Counted from the stretch's first letter, positions 6,091 through 16,100 are shown. The stretch is DNA of 64,000 bases from Bordetella sp. 02P26C-1 (GCF_009763255.1 NZ_WSJB01000032.1:1-64000), one strand, 5' to 3'. A program made the numbers and translations. Notes: generated by a model from the letters alone, not told the origin.

Positions 6091-8892
6091 CTACGCAGCT
6101 TGGCTTTCAACTGCCGAAGTTAATGTGGCAGCCTGAAGGCGCACAGATTCCAGCTGCGAAATACGTTCACCAAATGTGCGCACATCACAATATCGCACAA
6201 CAAACTGGCGGCCCCGTCGCACCTGTTCGAGATAACGGGCCTCTGAACGCCATAATCCTTCTATCACGTCTCCCACGTCCTCCGCATCGGCATATAGCGC
6301 GGCATCACCAAAAGTTTGCCGGAATACTGGGGGCAAAACCACAGCTACCCCGATAGCCATTGCTTCCATCACCGCACGGCCGAACTCTTCAATATACTTT
6401 TCATGAGGGTAATGGATATAGAAATCTAGATCCTGGAGAAAGTCGTCTGCTTCGATGCTACCGAACGGGATAACTTCCCAATTGGGAGGAAGGTCGCCTA
6501 TAACATCTGAGGCACATGACGCTCCACCCAGCATGCGTACCGGCCAAGGTTTGTTCGCGAGATAGGCCGCTCTCAAAGCGTCAGGATTACTCGGCCACTT
6601 AGTGTACGCATCGCGGCCGTGCCTTCCAATTATGGGGACAGCTGAATAGCCACCGCGCCAGCGCAATGTGCCCTTTGTCCACTCCTCCGCCTCGATCATA
6701 GGAGACCACACGCCCGGATACGGCTTTGGATATCGCTCGTCGCGTTCCATTAAGCCACGAACCAATTCCGAAATAGCAATCCAAATACCCTCTTTACCGA
6801 ACAGCGTACGCAGGTTGGCGCGCACGATCAGAGGGTCATACTGCGGGTCCGAACCGTCGTATAAGCGCTCTGCAAACTGATTGACGATGACGATCACTTC
6901 ATCCGTTCGAATCTCGGGGAAGTCATCGAGCATATTATTTATAATGGCCGGATAACCAAAAAGTACGAATTTGCTCGTGACTTTGTCACCAGGCGTCAAT
7001 ATATCCACGTCATAATTTAAACAAGCATCATACAACTTTGGGTTTACGGAGGCATGGATATTTAGGTCAAACTTCCTCCAGTGAACGACTGCAACCTTTT
7101 TACCGAGCTTACACGCGGCAATTATGTAATTTAGAGTCGAAACGAAGGCGCCGCCCTTAAGTGCAAAATCCGAAATAACCACAAAATCGTAGTGCACGTC
7201 GTCCCCACGATTAACGCGCATGCCCCGCGCAAGTGGGTACTCACGTTTGCCGCTCAGCAACGATTGGTTATGCCAAACAACACGCTTTGCGTGCCAATAT
7301 TGATAGGCGTCGCGGTGGAACCAACGCATGCCGAACAGAAGACTGCGGACAGCCGTAGCCTTAGACCTGGTAAGCGAGTCGTCTCGAGACAGCGCCAGCG
7401 AAAGAATCTGACTATATCGTGTCTTGCAGATAGCGTCAGGCCCAAATCGCTGTAATAGACGAGTACGAAACTCCGCGTCACCGTTCACGCGCACCACATC
7501 CCAGCCACCCAGTTCCTGCAATACAGTCCGGTCGAACATCAGCGACGAAAAGTTCAGGTCTAAGAGTGATGACTTTGCTCGCCAAGGACCAACCACCTCT
7601 AAGTTCTCGGTTACACGAACCCAGTATGAGATGCAGGCGTGCGCAGTCGCGTTACGCTTTAGCGCGTTGACCTGTAGTTCAATCTTAGAAGGATGAGACC
7701 AATCATCGCTATCATGAACAGTAATGTAATCTCCCGTGGCGTGACGCAGACCAGCGTTGCGAGCAGCATACGCGCCCCCATTCCGCTTCTGTCTAATTAA
7801 CTTTATTCGTCTGTGTTCGCGCTGGTACTCTTGAACAATCCTAACGCTGTCATCCGTACTGACATCATCGACGACGATTATCTCTAAATTTCGCCACGTC
7901 TGGTTTAATAAGCTATCTAGTACCAGCGCTATCGTCTGTCGCGCGTTGAACATCGGGATGACGATCGATACCTTCGGCCCGCCGGTCGCTTTCGCCGCGT
8001 TACCCCGTTTGGATGCCAGATTGTAAAAGTGAAGTGGTTGGGAAGGATCTTTTAACTGAAGGCCGGACAATTTCCCTTCCGAAAACATTTCATTAAGGAC
8101 CGCCAACTGCGCCGACTGCACCTGAAGCAAGTCCTCGCCACGATAAAGACCTTCATGACGTATAAGTGTCGCCTTGAGTAAGAGCAGATCGGTCTTAACT
8201 TTCATGTGCCTCATGCCGAAATCTATTCGAGCATGTGCTTGATCCCATCGACGCAACTTTATGCATACGAGGACCTCCAACAACAACACCTTCTTTTCAA
8301 ACTCTGGGTGGAAAATATTATAAAACTGAATATTTTCTAGTGCCCTTAGATTGTCTTCGTGGAAATAGTACCAACGTGCTAAAAACCAGGCGGCCTCAGC
8401 GCGCTCAGCGGACAAGACACCTTCATCTCTCTTAGTCTCCTCTAAGAGAGAAGAGGAAAATCTGGAATAACCACCCCACAGCTTGCGATCAAGCTCCTCA
8501 ACGGCGAACTTACTGGTGGGCCTCTGGATTTCCGAGGCCGCTGCTGACACAGTGTGTAAGCCCTCTTGAGGAAATTCTAGACGCGGGACAATTTCGACAG
8601 ATTTCTGAGCTCTTCTGCCTTCACGTTGGCCATATTTCAAGAAGTGGTAGTACGGATTTAACCCGGCCTTTTTTACGTCCGGATACGTATTCAGGTACAC
8701 CCGCGTGGAGAATTCGGGACTAGGGTCGCGGTCCAAAAGCGCCCCCAGATGGACGTAGTGATAAATGGGATCGACACCCAGACGAAGAACATCTGGGTAT
8801 CGCTGCAGATACCACTCGCAATCGAATTCCCCGTTTTTTTTAATGTACTCAATGATATGATTACTTTCCATTTTCCAAATCTGTGTATGCAT
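6091..8892 (-). CDS. Two-domain glycosyltransferase (GT2 plus GT4-like) with N-terminal WYLxxYPDV module
   Basis: Large cytoplasmic glycosyltransferase of about 933 residues. The first 95 residues hold two copies of a W-Y-L-x2-Y-P-D-V module (CEWYLQRYPDV; then RVYLNTYPDV). A helical linker follows, then a GT2 domain from about residue 300 (VSIVIPMFNA, IIVVDDVSTDDS, TVHDSDDW). The C-terminal half is a second, GT4-like domain (about 570-910) ending with FGRAVMEAMAIGVAVVLP, typical of nucleotide-sugar binding in GT-B enzymes. Such bifunctional proteins often add two sugars per repeat. In-frame starts are TTG 8901, ATG 8892 and ATG 8871; the last is preceded by GGAAA. Donors may be UDP-GlcA, UDP-Glc or dTDP-Rha made by the locus. 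Confidence 0.88.
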   Translation of the reverse strand: MHTQIWKMESNHIIEYIKKNGEFDCEWYLQRYPDVLRLGVDPIYHYVHLGALLDRDPSPEFSTRVYLNTYPDVKKAGLNPYYHFLKYGQREGRRAQKSVEIVPRLEFPQEGLHTVSAAASEIQRPTSKFAVEELDRKLWGGYSRFSSSLLEETKRDEGVLSAERAEAAWFLARWYYFHEDNLRALENIQFYNIFHPEFEKKVLLLEVLVCIKLRRWDQAHARIDFGMRHMKVKTDLLLLKATLIRHEGLYRGEDLLQVQSAQLAVLNEMFSEGKLSGLQLKDPSQPLHFYNLASKRGNAAKATGGPKVSIVIPMFNARQTIALVLDSLLNQTWRNLEIIVVDDVSTDDSVRIVQEYQREHRRIKLIRQKRNGGAYAARNAGLRHATGDYITVHDSDDWSHPSKIELQVNALKRNATAHACISYWVRVTENLEVVGPWRAKSSLLDLNFSSLMFDRTVLQELGGWDVVRVNGDAEFRTRLLQRFGPDAICKTRYSQILSLALSRDDSLTRSKATAVRSLLFGMRWFHRDAYQYWHAKRVVWHNQSLLSGKREYPLARGMRVNRGDDVHYDFVVISDFALKGGAFVSTLNYIIAACKLGKKVAVVHWRKFDLNIHASVNPKLYDACLNYDVDILTPGDKVTSKFVLFGYPAIINNMLDDFPEIRTDEVIVIVNQFAERLYDGSDPQYDPLIVRANLRTLFGKEGIWIAISELVRGLMERDERYPKPYPGVWSPMIEAEEWTKGTLRWRGGYSAVPIIGRHGRDAYTKWPSNPDALRAAYLANKPWPVRMLGGASCASDVIGDLPPNWEVIPFGSIEADDFLQDLDFYIHYPHEKYIEEFGRAVMEAMAIGVAVVLPPVFRQTFGDAALYADAEDVGDVIEGLWRSEARYLEQVRRGRQFVVRYCDVRTFGERISQLESVRLQAATLTSAVESQAA

Positions 8893-8904
8893 TACAATCA
8901 AAAT

Positions 8905-10278
8905 TTATAGGCTATTTATTTTTCGATTTTCCGCCTGACCGAACCTAAGAAAATGGACTAATGGATTTAAACTCGAGTCTCGGACATCCGGGTTATTTTC
9001 CAGATAGAAATTCGTATTAAATTTCTGTGAGGGATTGAAGCCGAGCGTCGCGCCAGTCGTCAGATAGTGATACGCACTCTTGCGCTGCATCTTCTCGTTA
9101 CCGAGATAGGTGCGAGCATACCAAGCACTATCGAAAAACTCCGAGCTTTCAATTAAGCGAACGGCCGCTGACAAATTTGACGTCTTGCGTGTTGCCGACG
9201 GTTTGAACCATCTTGCTACGCGCTTGAAGTCAAATTGGGTGGGCTTTTTATTCGAAGATGCTGGCGGCCTTTTCGAACAGCGGTCGATTAACGCTTGCTT
9301 CTCGATGACTAAAGCGCTCAGCTTCGTGAGGTCCTCTTCCAATGCCTCCACTCGGTTTCGCATCTCGGTCCAAGCCTTCTGTAGCCTTAGGTTCTCCTCG
9401 CGGAGAGTCTTGCGTTCGGAGTCTCGCAAACCAGTAGGATCCCTATCCCCCTGCCCCGACTTTAAAGAGGTACAAACTGCGGCCAACGTCGGAGCAACTT
9501 CAGCTTGATTCCTTGGCGGATCCTCATGTGTCACGCTCCCTCCTGCCGCACCTTTTGCAGAAAGCCCGCGTCCTAAATGCTCGAACATATTTCGCAAAAC
9601 CATCCGCTCTTCACGCGTTTTAGTATAAGAGAACAACTGTTCTACGGTATGTGACAGAGAGCCCCCAATCGCGAACATACGGAGGCCTGATGCGTGAACG
9701 AACTCGATTGACCGATAGCGCGGAACCATACTGGCCAGTATTCTGGATGCTTCTTCAGTCATACGTTCAGACCGCGTACCAGAAATCATCATGACCCCCC
9801 GCTGCGAGACTCGTTCCAACAGCGTCCGCACCGTCTCCGAGTTCATGTCTGCAAGATGAGCTATATCGAGGTGAACGATGTCAATACTTTCAGCGGGCAA
9901 CGACGGCAAGCACTCACTTAGCGTCCCCCGCATTCGCCTGGCGGAAGTTAGGACATCTCGAGCCCGTTTTGGAGCGTCAGATAACGTGGCGTAGTCACAA
10001 ATTACATCTAACTGCAGACGTTGAACGCCTTCGCTCATCACCACTAATGAGCTCATGTCTTCCGTGCAGAAATCAATAATTCGGCGTGGACGTACGGCGT
10101 CTATCATCCAGAAAACAAAAGGTGCATGCTCAATCCACGAAGACGAGCGGATGTTTCTTGGACGCCAAAACATCGCTGCTGACCCCAACGCTTCTATAGG
10201 ATGAGCCAAACTACAGCTACGAATTTGTTCAGGTTCCGTATGCATATTAACTAATCGTTGATCGTGGTTAGCGTGCAT
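8905..10278 (-). CDS. Methyltransferase-like protein with coiled coil and C-terminal WYLxxYPDV-type module
   Basis: The N-terminal part resembles class I methyltransferases of capsule loci (FWRPRNIRSSSWIEHAPFVFW, then AVRPRRIIDF), but the glycine-rich SAM loop is replaced by DFCTEDMSS, so activity is doubtful. A charged coiled coil follows (RKTLREENLRLQKAWTEMR). The C terminus carries the module shared with two glycosyltransferases (AWYARTYLG; NFYLENNPDV). The open frame extends up to GTG 10392, which overlaps the stop of the lyase gene, but that Cys/Arg-rich extension looks unnatural. I place the start at ATG 10278; ATG 10245 is another option. It may be a scaffold or a chain-length or terminator-like factor. 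Confidence 0.7.
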   Translation of the reverse strand: MHANHDQRLVNMHTEPEQIRSCSLAHPIEALGSAAMFWRPRNIRSSSWIEHAPFVFWMIDAVRPRRIIDFCTEDMSSLVVMSEGVQRLQLDVICDYATLSDAPKRARDVLTSARRMRGTLSECLPSLPAESIDIVHLDIAHLADMNSETVRTLLERVSQRGVMMISGTRSERMTEEASRILASMVPRYRSIEFVHASGLRMFAIGGSLSHTVEQLFSYTKTREERMVLRNMFEHLGRGLSAKGAAGGSVTHEDPPRNQAEVAPTLAAVCTSLKSGQGDRDPTGLRDSERKTLREENLRLQKAWTEMRNRVEALEEDLTKLSALVIEKQALIDRCSKRPPASSNKKPTQFDFKRVARWFKPSATRKTSNLSAAVRLIESSEFFDSAWYARTYLGNEKMQRKSAYHYLTTGATLGFNPSQKFNTNFYLENNPDVRDSSLNPLVHFLRFGQAENRKINSL

Positions 10279-10391
10279 TAAAGAGCACAGGCCAATAAAT
10301 ACACCGCTCGTCGCGTGATCTCCGCACCAGTGCCGCGTAATTCCCCGGCAGCTGTCCGCAGGGTAACATGGCCGGCAGCGAGACACGGACA

Positions 10392-11513
10392 CTATTGGTA
10401 AGGTGTAGAAGTCAGCTTGCCACCAAGGTACAAAGTTCCTTTTATTGGATATTTTTTCAAAAAGGCGTTGTATTTCGCATCCGGAAATCGGTTAGCGAAC
10501 GGTACCAACCATTCTAAGTCCGTCCCGGATACGGATTGTTTGAGCTGCTTAACGCCGGCCTCCCGCTGTACGATTCGCGGATCGTTAAGGCCATCCAAAG
10601 ACAGGTTAACTAGACGGTACAGTCCGTTGTCGTTAAGCGAATATAAATCGTCACCGTTAATCCATGCGATCTCGGCAATAGCTATTAGAGGCTGAAGCGC
10701 AAACAGATGATAGCGAAGCGCCCGCGCTCCACGCTTTAGTTCCTGCGGCAGCGTTCCGTCCGGCCGAATTGAGTTGATCCCATGCCGAGCCCACTGGACA
10801 CCCCATTCATAAAGATCAGGTCTCCCGCCGGCAATTCCCGCGTTGATTACAGCAAGGCCAGCCCAGTATCTGAGGTTATGCTCGCTAGTTTTAGGCATAA
10901 AGGTCGAATGGAATCGCATAACTCCTTCAGCGAGCGTTACAAGCCATTCAACAATTATTCTCTGCTGGTTCGAATCCAAGCCACTTGCGTGGCGCACCTT
11001 GAGCCAAGCCGTGGCGTACGAATTCAATATCCAAGCACGGAACAATTCTGCCTGATTCCCGGTGAGCTTTCCGGTCAAAGCGCGGCCCTTAGCTTGATCC
11101 AGCAACAAGCGGCTCGCACATCGCGCCACTTCAGTATCTCCAGCAGCCCGATACGTGTCTGCCAATTCAACAACTTGTTTTGCTGCCGTGCGCGCATTCC
11201 GTGTAGCGTCCAGGTACGCCGATCTCTTCGCGGGGTCGACGGTATAGCTGTCATCCTCATAGTATTTAAACGCTTTAATGTTCCTAACCGGCGCGACGCC
11301 GGTAGGACAACTGACGTTCTGATTTCCGTACGACGATGTCGTACTGTCCCAGGGGCTCTCCAATGTCGCGGCGTTAGCCGCGAACGCCGGAAAAATCTCT
11401 ATAAGTAGCCAGACCACCCAAGCAACGCATCTAGCCCCGAAAAGTCGCTGCGGAAAAGCAAGTTGGACCACGTTCCTCTCCAGAAGTAACTGGCGCGGTA
11501 AATACCGCAGCAC
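10392..11513 (-). CDS. PL5-like (alginate lyase family) polysaccharide lyase, secreted
   Basis: The 373-residue protein has a hydrophobic segment ending AFAANAA (about residues 30-48), a likely signal peptide with a long basic n-region, then an all-helical lyase domain. HNLRYWAGLAVINAGI and DGTLPQELKRGARALRYH match the two conserved blocks of alginate lyase AlgL (PL5). As I recall the family, Arg and Tyr of the second block are catalytic and both are present. The His of the usual NNHxYW motif is absent; this protein reads EHNLRYW. A periplasmic role, clearing mis-exported uronate polymer as AlgL does, fits the adjacent ugd. The start is GTG 11513. Confidence 0.78.
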   Translation of the reverse strand: MLRYLPRQLLLERNVVQLAFPQRLFGARCVAWVVWLLIEIFPAFAANAATLESPWDSTTSSYGNQNVSCPTGVAPVRNIKAFKYYEDDSYTVDPAKRSAYLDATRNARTAAKQVVELADTYRAAGDTEVARCASRLLLDQAKGRALTGKLTGNQAELFRAWILNSYATAWLKVRHASGLDSNQQRIIVEWLVTLAEGVMRFHSTFMPKTSEHNLRYWAGLAVINAGIAGGRPDLYEWGVQWARHGINSIRPDGTLPQELKRGARALRYHLFALQPLIAIAEIAWINGDDLYSLNDNGLYRLVNLSLDGLNDPRIVQREAGVKQLKQSVSGTDLEWLVPFANRFPDAKYNAFLKKYPIKGTLYLGGKLTSTPYQ

Positions 11514-11614
11514 CCAACGAAGTTATGTATGCATCGCCTGACGACAGTGTGTCCACTCCTGCAACATCTCGTGCAAGAAATTATCGGCCCGACAACCTGA
11601 CGAGATGACCGCAA

Positions 11615-12781
11615 CTAGTCGCCACCGAACACATCACGCGAGTACACTTTGTGGCATACGCTAAGTAGTGCCTCGGACATACGGTTAGTAACGATGACGT
11701 CGGAGAGGTTCACAAACTCCTCAAAGTCATTGACGACACGAGAGTGAAAGAATTCTGGTTCTTGAAGCGTAGGCTCATACACGATGACCTCCACGCCTTT
11801 GGACTTAATGCGCTTCATCACTCCCTGAATGCTTGATGAGCGAAAGTTATCGGACCCGCTCTTCATAATAAGTCTATGTATTCCGACAATCTTAGGCTCC
11901 CGACGGAGAATATCGTCAGCGATAAAATCTTTCCTGGTTGTATTTGATGTGACGATCGCCTGGATTAGGTTCTGTGGCACGACGTTATAATTCGCCAGAA
12001 GTTGTTTGGTATCTTTTGGTAAACAATAGCCACCATAGCCAAATGACGGGTTGTTATAACCATGGCCCACGCGCGGATCGAGGCAGACACCTTCAATAAT
12101 CTGTTGTGTATTAAGATCGTGGATGGCGGCATATGTATCTAACTCATTAAAGAAAGAAACTCGCATTGCCAGATATGTGTTAGCGAACAACTTTATAGCC
12201 TCCGCTTCAGTCGACCCAGTAAACAATACGGGGACGTCTGGAACCAGCGCAGCAGAGCGGAGTAAATTCGCAAAGCATTCCGCTCGCTCAGACACCTCTC
12301 CGACGATTATTCTTGCTGGATACAAATTATCATGGAGCGCCTTACCTTCACGCAGAAATTCCGGGGAGAAAATGATCCGATCACACCCGAACTCGCTTTT
12401 GACCCTCGCCGTGTACCCAACGGGCACAGTCGATTTAATGACCATGATAGCTTCGGGATTTATTTCCATCACATCACTAATGACCGCCTCAATCGACTTG
12501 GTATTGAAGTAGTTGGTCTCTGGATCATAATCCGTCGGCGTGGCTATGATGACATACTCGGCGTTAGTATAGGCTTCATGTTTGTCCAGTGTGGCTCGGA
12601 AGTTGAGCGGCTTCTCCCGGAGAAACATTTCGATGTCCTGATCCACGATGGGCGACTCATTGCGCGCCAACATCTCCACTTTCTCAGGAACAATATCTAA
12701 AGCGACTACTTCATGCTGCTGGGCCAACAGCACGCCGTTAGACAACCCTACATAGCCCGTGCCTGCAACGGCAATCTTCAT
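11615..12781 (-). CDS. ugd: UDP-glucose 6-dehydrogenase
   Basis: Oxidises UDP-glucose to UDP-glucuronate with two NAD+, supplying uronic acid for the capsule. The 388-residue protein begins with the Rossmann motif GTGYVG (residues 7-12), has the family blocks STVPVGYT (about 117-124) and FSPEFLREG, and the catalytic cysteine in [11 protein letters not shown] (Cys253). Length matches the short E. coli-type Ugd. It uses the product of galU, encoded 9 kb away in the same locus. It lies between the lyase gene and a glycosyltransferase on the same strand; spacers of about 100-120 bases suggest that it may have its own promoter. Confidence 0.96.
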   Translation of the reverse strand: MKIAVAGTGYVGLSNGVLLAQQHEVVALDIVPEKVEMLARNESPIVDQDIEMFLREKPLNFRATLDKHEAYTNAEYVIIATPTDYDPETNYFNTKSIEAVISDVMEINPEAIMVIKSTVPVGYTARVKSEFGCDRIIFSPEFLREGKALHDNLYPARIIVGEVSERAECFANLLRSAALVPDVPVLFTGSTEAEAIKLFANTYLAMRVSFFNELDTYAAIHDLNTQQIIEGVCLDPRVGHGYNNPSFGYGGYCLPKDTKQLLANYNVVPQNLIQAIVTSNTTRKDFIADDILRREPKIVGIHRLIMKSGSDNFRSSSIQGVMKRIKSKGVEVIVYEPTLQEPEFFHSRVVNDFEEFVNLSDVIVTNRMSEALLSVCHKVYSRDVFGGD

Positions 12782-12905
12782 ATAGACCTCTATTTATCAC
12801 GCAATGAAATGACGAGGGAATGGGATAAGCTAGGTAAAGCCAGAAGCCGCAAGCAATTCAGCGTAAGTTGTGGCGCAGCATATCCGCCGTACAGGCCGGG
12901 ACTCT

Positions 12906-14882
12906 TCATGAGCTCATCCAAGGAAGTTCCACAATATTTAGAGCCGCTCGTAATTGGTCAGGCCATCGATTCTGAACGAACATAATTTTAAAATCTTCGC
13001 TAACCGCAGCGCTGCTACGTTGAAGCTCGCGTGTCGCCGCCTGTGCCGCATGGCGGACCTTAGCGTTCGCCACATAAACAATGCGTTTTCTGAACATATT
13101 CCGGACCAGATCGCACATAATCCTGTCGGATCGATAGTGGCGGCCGTTCGCGTAGTCCAGACCTCCGCAGCTATCCCAAACAGGGCGTTTTATATACACG
13201 CAAAAAAAAGGCGCGAAATTCAACTCTACCAATCGGCCCTCATGGAACAATGAAATATCACTTATGTTTCTATGGTGCGCAGAGAGGGAGACGTCACATT
13301 CCCTTTGCAGATCGGCGTATGGAACATGATCACGCATGTTAGCCGTTCCTGCCGGTACAACCTGCCTTGGCACGCTAATCGCAATCTCGTCGTCGTGATA
13401 TGCGGTCTGCTGCAGAATGGTTAACGCATCGGTTTCCAATTCGGCATCGTTGTTTAATAAGAGCACGTCAGCGTCCCTTGATGCAACCGCCACTCCCTGG
13501 TTGACAGCGTACGAAAAGCCATAATTCACGTCATTGAGAATAACTTTTACGTTTGGGTGACGCAAACTAGTGACAAACTCCTTTACCTCGTCGGAGGAGT
13601 TATTATCGACGATGACCAACTCAAATAATTCTTGCGAGAGATACGGCTGCAGGGAGTCCACGCATCGACGCAAATGCTCTAAAGCCTCAAAACTCGGAAT
13701 CACGACACACACGCGCCTGGCGAGAGTAGCCTTTGCAGAGGAAGAAGCGCCTGTCCATTTATGGCAAACATAGTCGTAAGCCGGCTGGAAAGGCACCGTG
13801 CTTGTAATCGAGTTAGCGACCGAAGCGGCGTAATAATTCGATTGGACAAACGGAACGGAACATATGCGGCCACTGGCCTTAATTTGCAAGATGAAGTCCC
13901 AGTCGACCAACCTTTGTAAGTTCTCGTCAAAACGAACTCCGGCATCTAACACGCGACGCCGGTGCACTAGGCAATTTAAGTCGATATAGTTGTGCTGCTC
14001 GAGCAGAGATTCATTCATCGCCCCAAATCTAATTGCGAACGGTGCCTTGGCATGAATCGAGTCATAAAGATACTGCCCACTGTATACTGCATCGATCTCG
14101 GTATGATCGTTGAGCGACGCGATTGATGCTGCCAGAAAATCGGATAACCAGATGTTATCAGAATCCAGATACGCAATTATGTCGCCGCGCGCCTCCTTCA
14201 AGCCGATATTTCTAGCTGCACATACACCAACATGTTCTGTGAGCACTACATGTCTAACTCGGCTGTCGACGCACGCTAGTTCGCTAGCTACAGCGACCGA
14301 TTGATCCTCACTTCCATCATCAATAATGATGAGCTCTAGATTCAGGTAGCTCTGAGTCAGCACGGACACGGCGGCTCGCCTCAAGGTAGAGTCACGATTC
14401 CGCACAGGCATAATGACAGAGACCAAAATGGTGTGATCGGTCAAGCGATTAACCAAGCAATTCTTGATGTTTTCCATGGCGGCAAAACAGCGCCGGTCTT
14501 CTTCGGTGAAGGGCGCACGCACGATGGGACACAACAGGCTGAATATTAGGTATTCACTCAAGTTCGTGTACGGTTTGGGGACGCTCGCTGCCGGCCCTGC
14601 AACAAAAGGTCTATGCTGGATGTAGTGCAACAACGGATTAGCAGTCGCCTCATCCGATCCTATCGCGTGGATATACGTTTCCGGGTCGAACCAAGGCCCC
14701 GGCCGTCGCTGCTCTGCAGCGCCGTGACGCACGTAATGGACTGCTGGGTCAAAGCCAGCATCAGCAACATCCGGATACTGGCGAAGATACCAACCGGCGT
14801 CGAACAGATCGCTCTGGCGCACGATTTGGCTAACCGCGTCGTCAATTGATGTGAGCTTTCGCTTACGCCGGAAAAATAACAT
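12906..14882 (-). CDS. Tandem GT2 glycosyltransferase with N-terminal WYLxxYPDV module
   Basis: A 658-residue protein. Residues about 25-75 carry the shared module (AGWYLRQYPDVADAG, then FDPETYIHAI). A first GT2 domain covers about 150-350 (VSVIMPVRNR, LIIIDDGSEDQS, AYLDSDN) and a second about 388-620 (VCVVIPSFEA, LVIVDNNSSDEV, LLLNNDAELE). Both have a DXD-like acidic pair, so it may be a bifunctional transferase adding two sugars. No signal peptide or clear membrane segment is visible. It lies directly downstream of kpsD on the same strand. The sugar specificity cannot be read from the sequence. Confidence 0.9.
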   Translation of the reverse strand: MLFFRRKRKLTSIDDAVSQIVRQSDLFDAGWYLRQYPDVADAGFDPAVHYVRHGAAEQRRPGPWFDPETYIHAIGSDEATANPLLHYIQHRPFVAGPAASVPKPYTNLSEYLIFSLLCPIVRAPFTEEDRRCFAAMENIKNCLVNRLTDHTILVSVIMPVRNRDSTLRRAAVSVLTQSYLNLELIIIDDGSEDQSVAVASELACVDSRVRHVVLTEHVGVCAARNIGLKEARGDIIAYLDSDNIWLSDFLAASIASLNDHTEIDAVYSGQYLYDSIHAKAPFAIRFGAMNESLLEQHNYIDLNCLVHRRRVLDAGVRFDENLQRLVDWDFILQIKASGRICSVPFVQSNYYAASVANSITSTVPFQPAYDYVCHKWTGASSSAKATLARRVCVVIPSFEALEHLRRCVDSLQPYLSQELFELVIVDNNSSDEVKEFVTSLRHPNVKVILNDVNYGFSYAVNQGVAVASRDADVLLLNNDAELETDALTILQQTAYHDDEIAISVPRQVVPAGTANMRDHVPYADLQRECDVSLSAHHRNISDISLFHEGRLVELNFAPFFCVYIKRPVWDSCGGLDYANGRHYRSDRIMCDLVRNMFRKRIVYVANAKVRHAAQAATRELQRSSAAVSEDFKIMFVQNRWPDQLRAALNIVELPWMSS

Positions 14883-14969
14883 GATTAATTAGCTCGCTTA
14901 ACCTTACAGCACCGCCCCAAAAAACCCCAGCGGCGTTGGCCAGTATCATCCTCAAATAGATTTCCGCTG

Positions 14970-16100
14970 CTAAAAACCATTTTGCAGCGTGCGACCGAAG
15001 GCCATGGCTTGGACGATTGGCGTGATGATCTTCTGCCACTCATGAACGGCGGCATTAGTCACATAAACAGCGTCCTCAGCCTTGACCAAAAACTCCTTGG
15101 CCAGAAATACTGCCGCAGGGTCTCGCATATTCAAGCGGAAGACCTCGGGCGTTGGTTCGCTCGCCCCATTTTTACGTTCTAAGCGGAATACAAAAACGCC
15201 TTGTGGATCCGCCATCGAATCATTTAACCACCCCGCCTGCCCCAGGACTTCCAGAAGGCTCGGCTGATCAGAAGGCAAATCGTGCAACCCTGGCGTTTGG
15301 ACCGCACCCATCGCCACAAACCGCTTCTTCGCCCGCGATACCACGATCTCCGAACGTGGTGAGATGGGCCGATTCAGACCATTCAAGAGACTCTGATACG
15401 AATAAACCTTCGCATCTTTTCCATCCCGCACGGTAACCGACACCAGATGCGGCTCCAATAGCGGTCCCCCCGCAAGATTTATCGCGTCTAAAAGCGTCAG
15501 CGGCCCTTGCAACGCCGAGAAACGTCCAGGTTGCTTCACTGCACCCGCCACCAGCACCGACCCCGAAACATCCCCGAGTAGATTAACCATCACCTGCGGA
15601 TCGGATGCAACACCCTTGAGTCGACGGCGAATCTCCTCCTCTACCCCAACCAGTGTCTTGCCCGCGACGGGAAACCGGCCAGCATAGGGTAACGAGATCT
15701 TCCCAGCGGAATCCACACGCGCTTCGAACTTGGTGCCTCCCGCAGCTAACGGTGCAAATACTGCACTTTCGGCGCCAATATCAGCGATCATTACTTGCAA
15801 AACGTCGCCGGGGATTAACCGCACCTCAAAGCTTTTAGGTGAGGAGACCGTCGTCGCGACAGTCTCATCTCGCAGCCGAGCATAAGTGCCGATGTTCGTG
15901 GGAGCCAAATCCACTAGTTCATAGGGGATCGTGCGTTTTTCGGGCGCTTCTACAATCGCGCCAATGCGCGGGCCGGTGCCAGAGAGGATTCCCCCCGCAC
16001 AACCAGAGAGCAGCACCACTAAACCCAGCGACATAAACAGCCGGGAGGAACTACGCAGGGGAAACGCTGTGCTAGTCACGATGATCCTCGATGCTCGCAA
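14970..16100 (-). CDS. kpsD: Outer-membrane capsule export lipoprotein (KpsD/BexD/CtrA, Wza family)
   Basis: The outer-membrane channel for capsule export. The 376-residue precursor has a long signal sequence with a lipobox (LLSGC, cysteine near residue 34). A poly-export domain follows (FEVRLIPGDVLQVMI, about 92-190), then SLBB-type repeats (VLVAGAVKQPG; FVAMGAVQTPG) and a C-terminal helix. Length fits the shorter BexD/CtrA type rather than E. coli KpsD. The start overlaps the end of kpsE by 29 bases, implying translational coupling. It forms the trans-envelope exporter with KpsE, KpsM and KpsT. Confidence 0.93.
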   Translation of the reverse strand: MRASRIIVTSTAFPLRSSSRLFMSLGLVVLLSGCAGGILSGTGPRIGAIVEAPEKRTIPYELVDLAPTNIGTYARLRDETVATTVSSPKSFEVRLIPGDVLQVMIADIGAESAVFAPLAAGGTKFEARVDSAGKISLPYAGRFPVAGKTLVGVEEEIRRRLKGVASDPQVMVNLLGDVSGSVLVAGAVKQPGRFSALQGPLTLLDAINLAGGPLLEPHLVSVTVRDGKDAKVYSYQSLLNGLNRPISPRSEIVVSRAKKRFVAMGAVQTPGLHDLPSDQPSLLEVLGQAGWLNDSMADPQGVFVFRLERKNGASEPTPEVFRLNMRDPAAVFLAKEFLVKAEDAVYVTNAAVHEWQKIITPIVQAMAFGRTLQNGF

